Source: Halomonas elongata DSM 2581 (GTDB lineage: Bacteria; Pseudomonadota; Gammaproteobacteria; Pseudomonadales; Halomonadaceae). Taken from it: DNA of 64,000 bases. The notes beneath the pieces were generated by a model. The model had not been told where the DNA came from and did no database searches. It was given only the letters and a program-made list of their open reading frames with translations. The translations under genes were made by a program, and so were the position numbers. Location: positions 2,294,001 through 2,358,000 of the forward strand of contig NC_014532.2 in NCBI RefSeq assembly GCF_000196875.2, given 5' to 3'. This document shows, one piece after another, positions 62,230-64,000 of this stretch (within the stretch, counting starts at the first letter, position 1; the number at the start of each line of letters is the position of its first letter).

Positions 62230-64000
62230 TCAGCCGGTGTTGCGCAGCCCTGCGGCGATGCCGGCCATGGTCACCATCAAGGCCCGTGACAGGTCGGCGC
62301 TGATGGCGCCGTCGGCATCCCGGTTACGCTGCAGCAGCTCGGCCTGCAAACCATGCAGCGGGTCGATATAGGGGTTGCGCACCTCCACGGCCTGACGGAT
62401 CAGCGGCGTATTCTCGAGCAGTTCCTGCTGGTCGAGTATCTCCAGCACGACCTGATGCAAGCGGCCGAAGCGTTCGCGCAACCGCTGCCCCAGCGCTTCC
62501 AGCGCCGGCTCGTCCACCAGGCGGTGCTCGTAATAGGCGGCAATGCTGACATCGGCCTTGGCGAGCAACATCTCCAGCATTTCCAGATAGGTGCCGAAGA
62601 AGGGCCAGCGATCGCGCATGTCGCGAAGCACCTCCAGACCACCCTCGTCTTCCAGACGTTTCGCGAAGGCCTCGCCGCTGCCCAGCCATGCCGGCAGCAT
62701 CAGGCGAGTCTGGGTCCAGGCGAAGATCCAGGGAATCGCCCGCAGCGTCTCCACGCCACCATCCTGGCGACGCTTGGCCGGCCGCGAGCCGAGCGGCAAG
62801 CGTCCCAGGGCACTCTCGGGCGTCACCGAACGGAAATAGGGCACGAAGTCGGGGTCCTCGCGCACCACGCTCACATAGGTGCCATGCGCCACTTCCGCCA
62901 GACGATCCATCTCTTCCCGCCAGGCCGGTTCCGGAGTGGGCGGCGGCAGCAGCGAGGCTTCCAGGACCGCGCAGGCATAGATCTCCATGGAACGCAGGGC
63001 GATCTCGGGCTGACCGAACTTGAAGCGGATCATCTCACCCTGTTCGGTCACCCTCAGGCTGCCGTTCACCGAGCCGGGAGGCTGCGAGAGAATGGCGGCG
63101 TGGGCCGGGCCACCGCCACGCCCCACGGTGCCGCCCCGACCGTGGAACAGCGTCAGGTAGACGCCGTGGTGCCGACATACCTCGACCAGGGCCTCCTGGG
63201 CGCGATACTGGGCCCAGGCAGCCGCCAGTTGGCCGGCGTCCTTGGCCGAGTCCGAGTAGCCGATCATCACTTCCTGGCGGTCGCCCGTCAGTTCGCGGTA
63301 GCCGGGCAGCGCCAGCAGACGGTCGATGACATCCCCCGCCCGATTGAGATCGTCGAGAGTCTCGAACAGCGGCGCGATGGGCAGCCTGGCATCACCGCCG
63401 ACCTCCTTCATCAACAGCGCCACGGCCAGTACGTCCGAGGGCTGCGCGGCCATCGAGATGATGTAAGTGCCGAGCGCCTCGGCATGTTCGCCGGCCGCTA
63501 CCTGGAAGGTATCGAGCACCTCGCGGCTCTCGGCGGAACACTCCCAGCGCCGGGGAATCAGGGGACGGCGCGAGGCCAGTTCGGCAAGCAGGAATTCCTG
63601 GCGCTGTTCTTCATCCCACTCGCGGTAGTGGCCGAGCCCCAGCCCGTCGGTGAGCTCTTCCATGACCTGTTCGTGGCGCCCGGCCTCCTGGCGCAGGTCG
63701 AGCTTGGTCAGTGTCACGCCGAATACCGCCACGCGGCGCAGGGTGTCGAGCAGCACGCCATTGGCGATGGTGTCCAGCCCCACATCGCAGAGCGAGCGAT
63801 AGCAGGTCAACAACGGCGCATAGAGCTGATCCCGGGTCTCGATGATCGGGCCACCATCGTAGCTCTTGCCATCGAGCTGGGCCTTGGCCCAGTCCCGGGT
63901 CGCCTCGACCCGCGCCAGCAGCCGCTTGAGCAGCTCCCGATAGGGCTCGGCGACATCGCCGACCTCGGCCCTGAGCGCGCTGTTGGCCTTCCACATCGAC
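62230..64000 (-). CDS. ppc: phosphoenolpyruvate carboxylase (5' part outside the window)
   Basis: At least 590 residues of the C-terminal part. The catalytic loop 'FHGRGGTVGRGGGPAHAAI', 'MIGYSDSAKDAGQLAAAW' and the C-terminal 'AGIAAGLRNTG' are diagnostic. The enzyme adds bicarbonate to PEP to refill oxaloacetate. About 290 N-terminal residues are missing, since the gene runs off the right edge. The C-terminal tail is normal. Confidence 0.97.
   Translation of the reverse strand, partial: SMWKANSALRAEVGDVAEPYRELLKRLLARVEATRDWAKAQLDGKSYDGGPIIETRDQLYAPLLTCYRSLCDVGLDTIANGVLLDTLRRVAVFGVTLTKLDLRQEAGRHEQVMEELTDGLGLGHYREWDEEQRQEFLLAELASRRPLIPRRWECSAESREVLDTFQVAAGEHAEALGTYIISMAAQPSDVLAVALLMKEVGGDARLPIAPLFETLDDLNRAGDVIDRLLALPGYRELTGDRQEVMIGYSDSAKDAGQLAAAWAQYRAQEALVEVCRHHGVYLTLFHGRGGTVGRGGGPAHAAILSQPPGSVNGSLRVTEQGEMIRFKFGQPEIALRSMEIYACAVLEASLLPPPTPEPAWREEMDRLAEVAHGTYVSVVREDPDFVPYFRSVTPESALGRLPLGSRPAKRRQDGGVETLRAIPWIFAWTQTRLMLPAWLGSGEAFAKRLEDEGGLEVLRDMRDRWPFFGTYLEMLEMLLAKADVSIAAYYEHRLVDEPALEALGQRLRERFGRLHQVVLEILDQQELLENTPLIRQAVEVRNPYIDPLHGLQAELLQRNRDADGAISADLSRALMVTMAGIAAGLRNTG

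Overview
The window reads as a GC-rich gammaproteobacterial chromosome segment, most likely from a moderately halophilic Halomonadaceae species (Halomonas or a relative). The pointers are acidic protein surfaces, psrA next to lexA as in pseudomonads, a type IV pilus pilA/pilBC locus, gammaproteobacterial GlpR- and KdgR-like operators, and salvage and transport genes typical of the group. No phage, insertion sequence, CRISPR array, rRNA or replication origin was seen. The taxon is an inference; no rRNA gene is present to fix it.

Layout. 1-9.9 kb: a GlxA-type AraC regulator (cut by the window edge) divergent from a methyltransferase, two small VOC/DUF1428 proteins, a CDF cation transporter, RidA, a LysE exporter divergent from a MocR regulator with paired operator-like palindromes, and a ClC channel overlapping an orphan polyamine-type binding protein. 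10-18.6 kb: a pectin or unsaturated-uronate catabolic island (kduI, kduD, kdgR, kdgM-like porin, TRAP transporter, GH105 hydrolase, unassigned TIM-barrel isomerase), visibly more AT-rich than its flanks from about 12.6 kb. 18.7-29.3 kb: YjbQ, a Kdo/WaaP-type kinase, pilA with pilBC, psrA, lexA-dinB, purU and an RNase J-like nuclease. 29.4-33.5 kb: a short H-NS-like protein and a molybdenum-cofactor operon mobA-mobB-moaCD-moaE-moaA in which moaC and moaD form one reading frame. 33.6-43.4 kb: a PuuR-like regulator, a uracil permease and a seven-gene glycerol ABC-transporter operon glpSTPQUV-glpD. 43.7-48.3 kb: nucleobase salvage (azgA-apt-gpt-ung-upp) and riboflavin synthase. 48.5-52.3 kb: a SAM-II-type riboswitch with terminator controlling metNIQ, then free-methionine-sulfoxide reductase and two tandem tRNA-Val genes. 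52.4-56.6 kb: a second glycerol locus, glpK / glpR-glpD. 56.6-62.1 kb: a nested inverted-repeat element, a histidine phosphatase, a phnD-phnC-phnE-phnE transporter and an exo/endonuclease-phosphatase family protein. 62.2 kb to the end: ppc, cut by the window edge.

How the parts work together. Glycerol is served twice: by a dedicated ABC importer with its own GlpD, and by GlpK with a second, E. coli-like GlpD. GlpR-type operators lie in front of all three glp units, so one GlpR encoded here probably controls both loci. In the uronate island, sites resembling the KdgR box overlap candidate promoters of kduI and kdgM. The porin, TRAP importer, cytoplasmic GH105 enzyme, KduI and KduD give a route from unsaturated oligouronides to 2-keto-3-deoxygluconate; the kinase and aldolase that finish it are not in this window. 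Methionine import and repair form a second module, and its leader RNA can be folded into two exclusive states that explain SAM-dependent termination.
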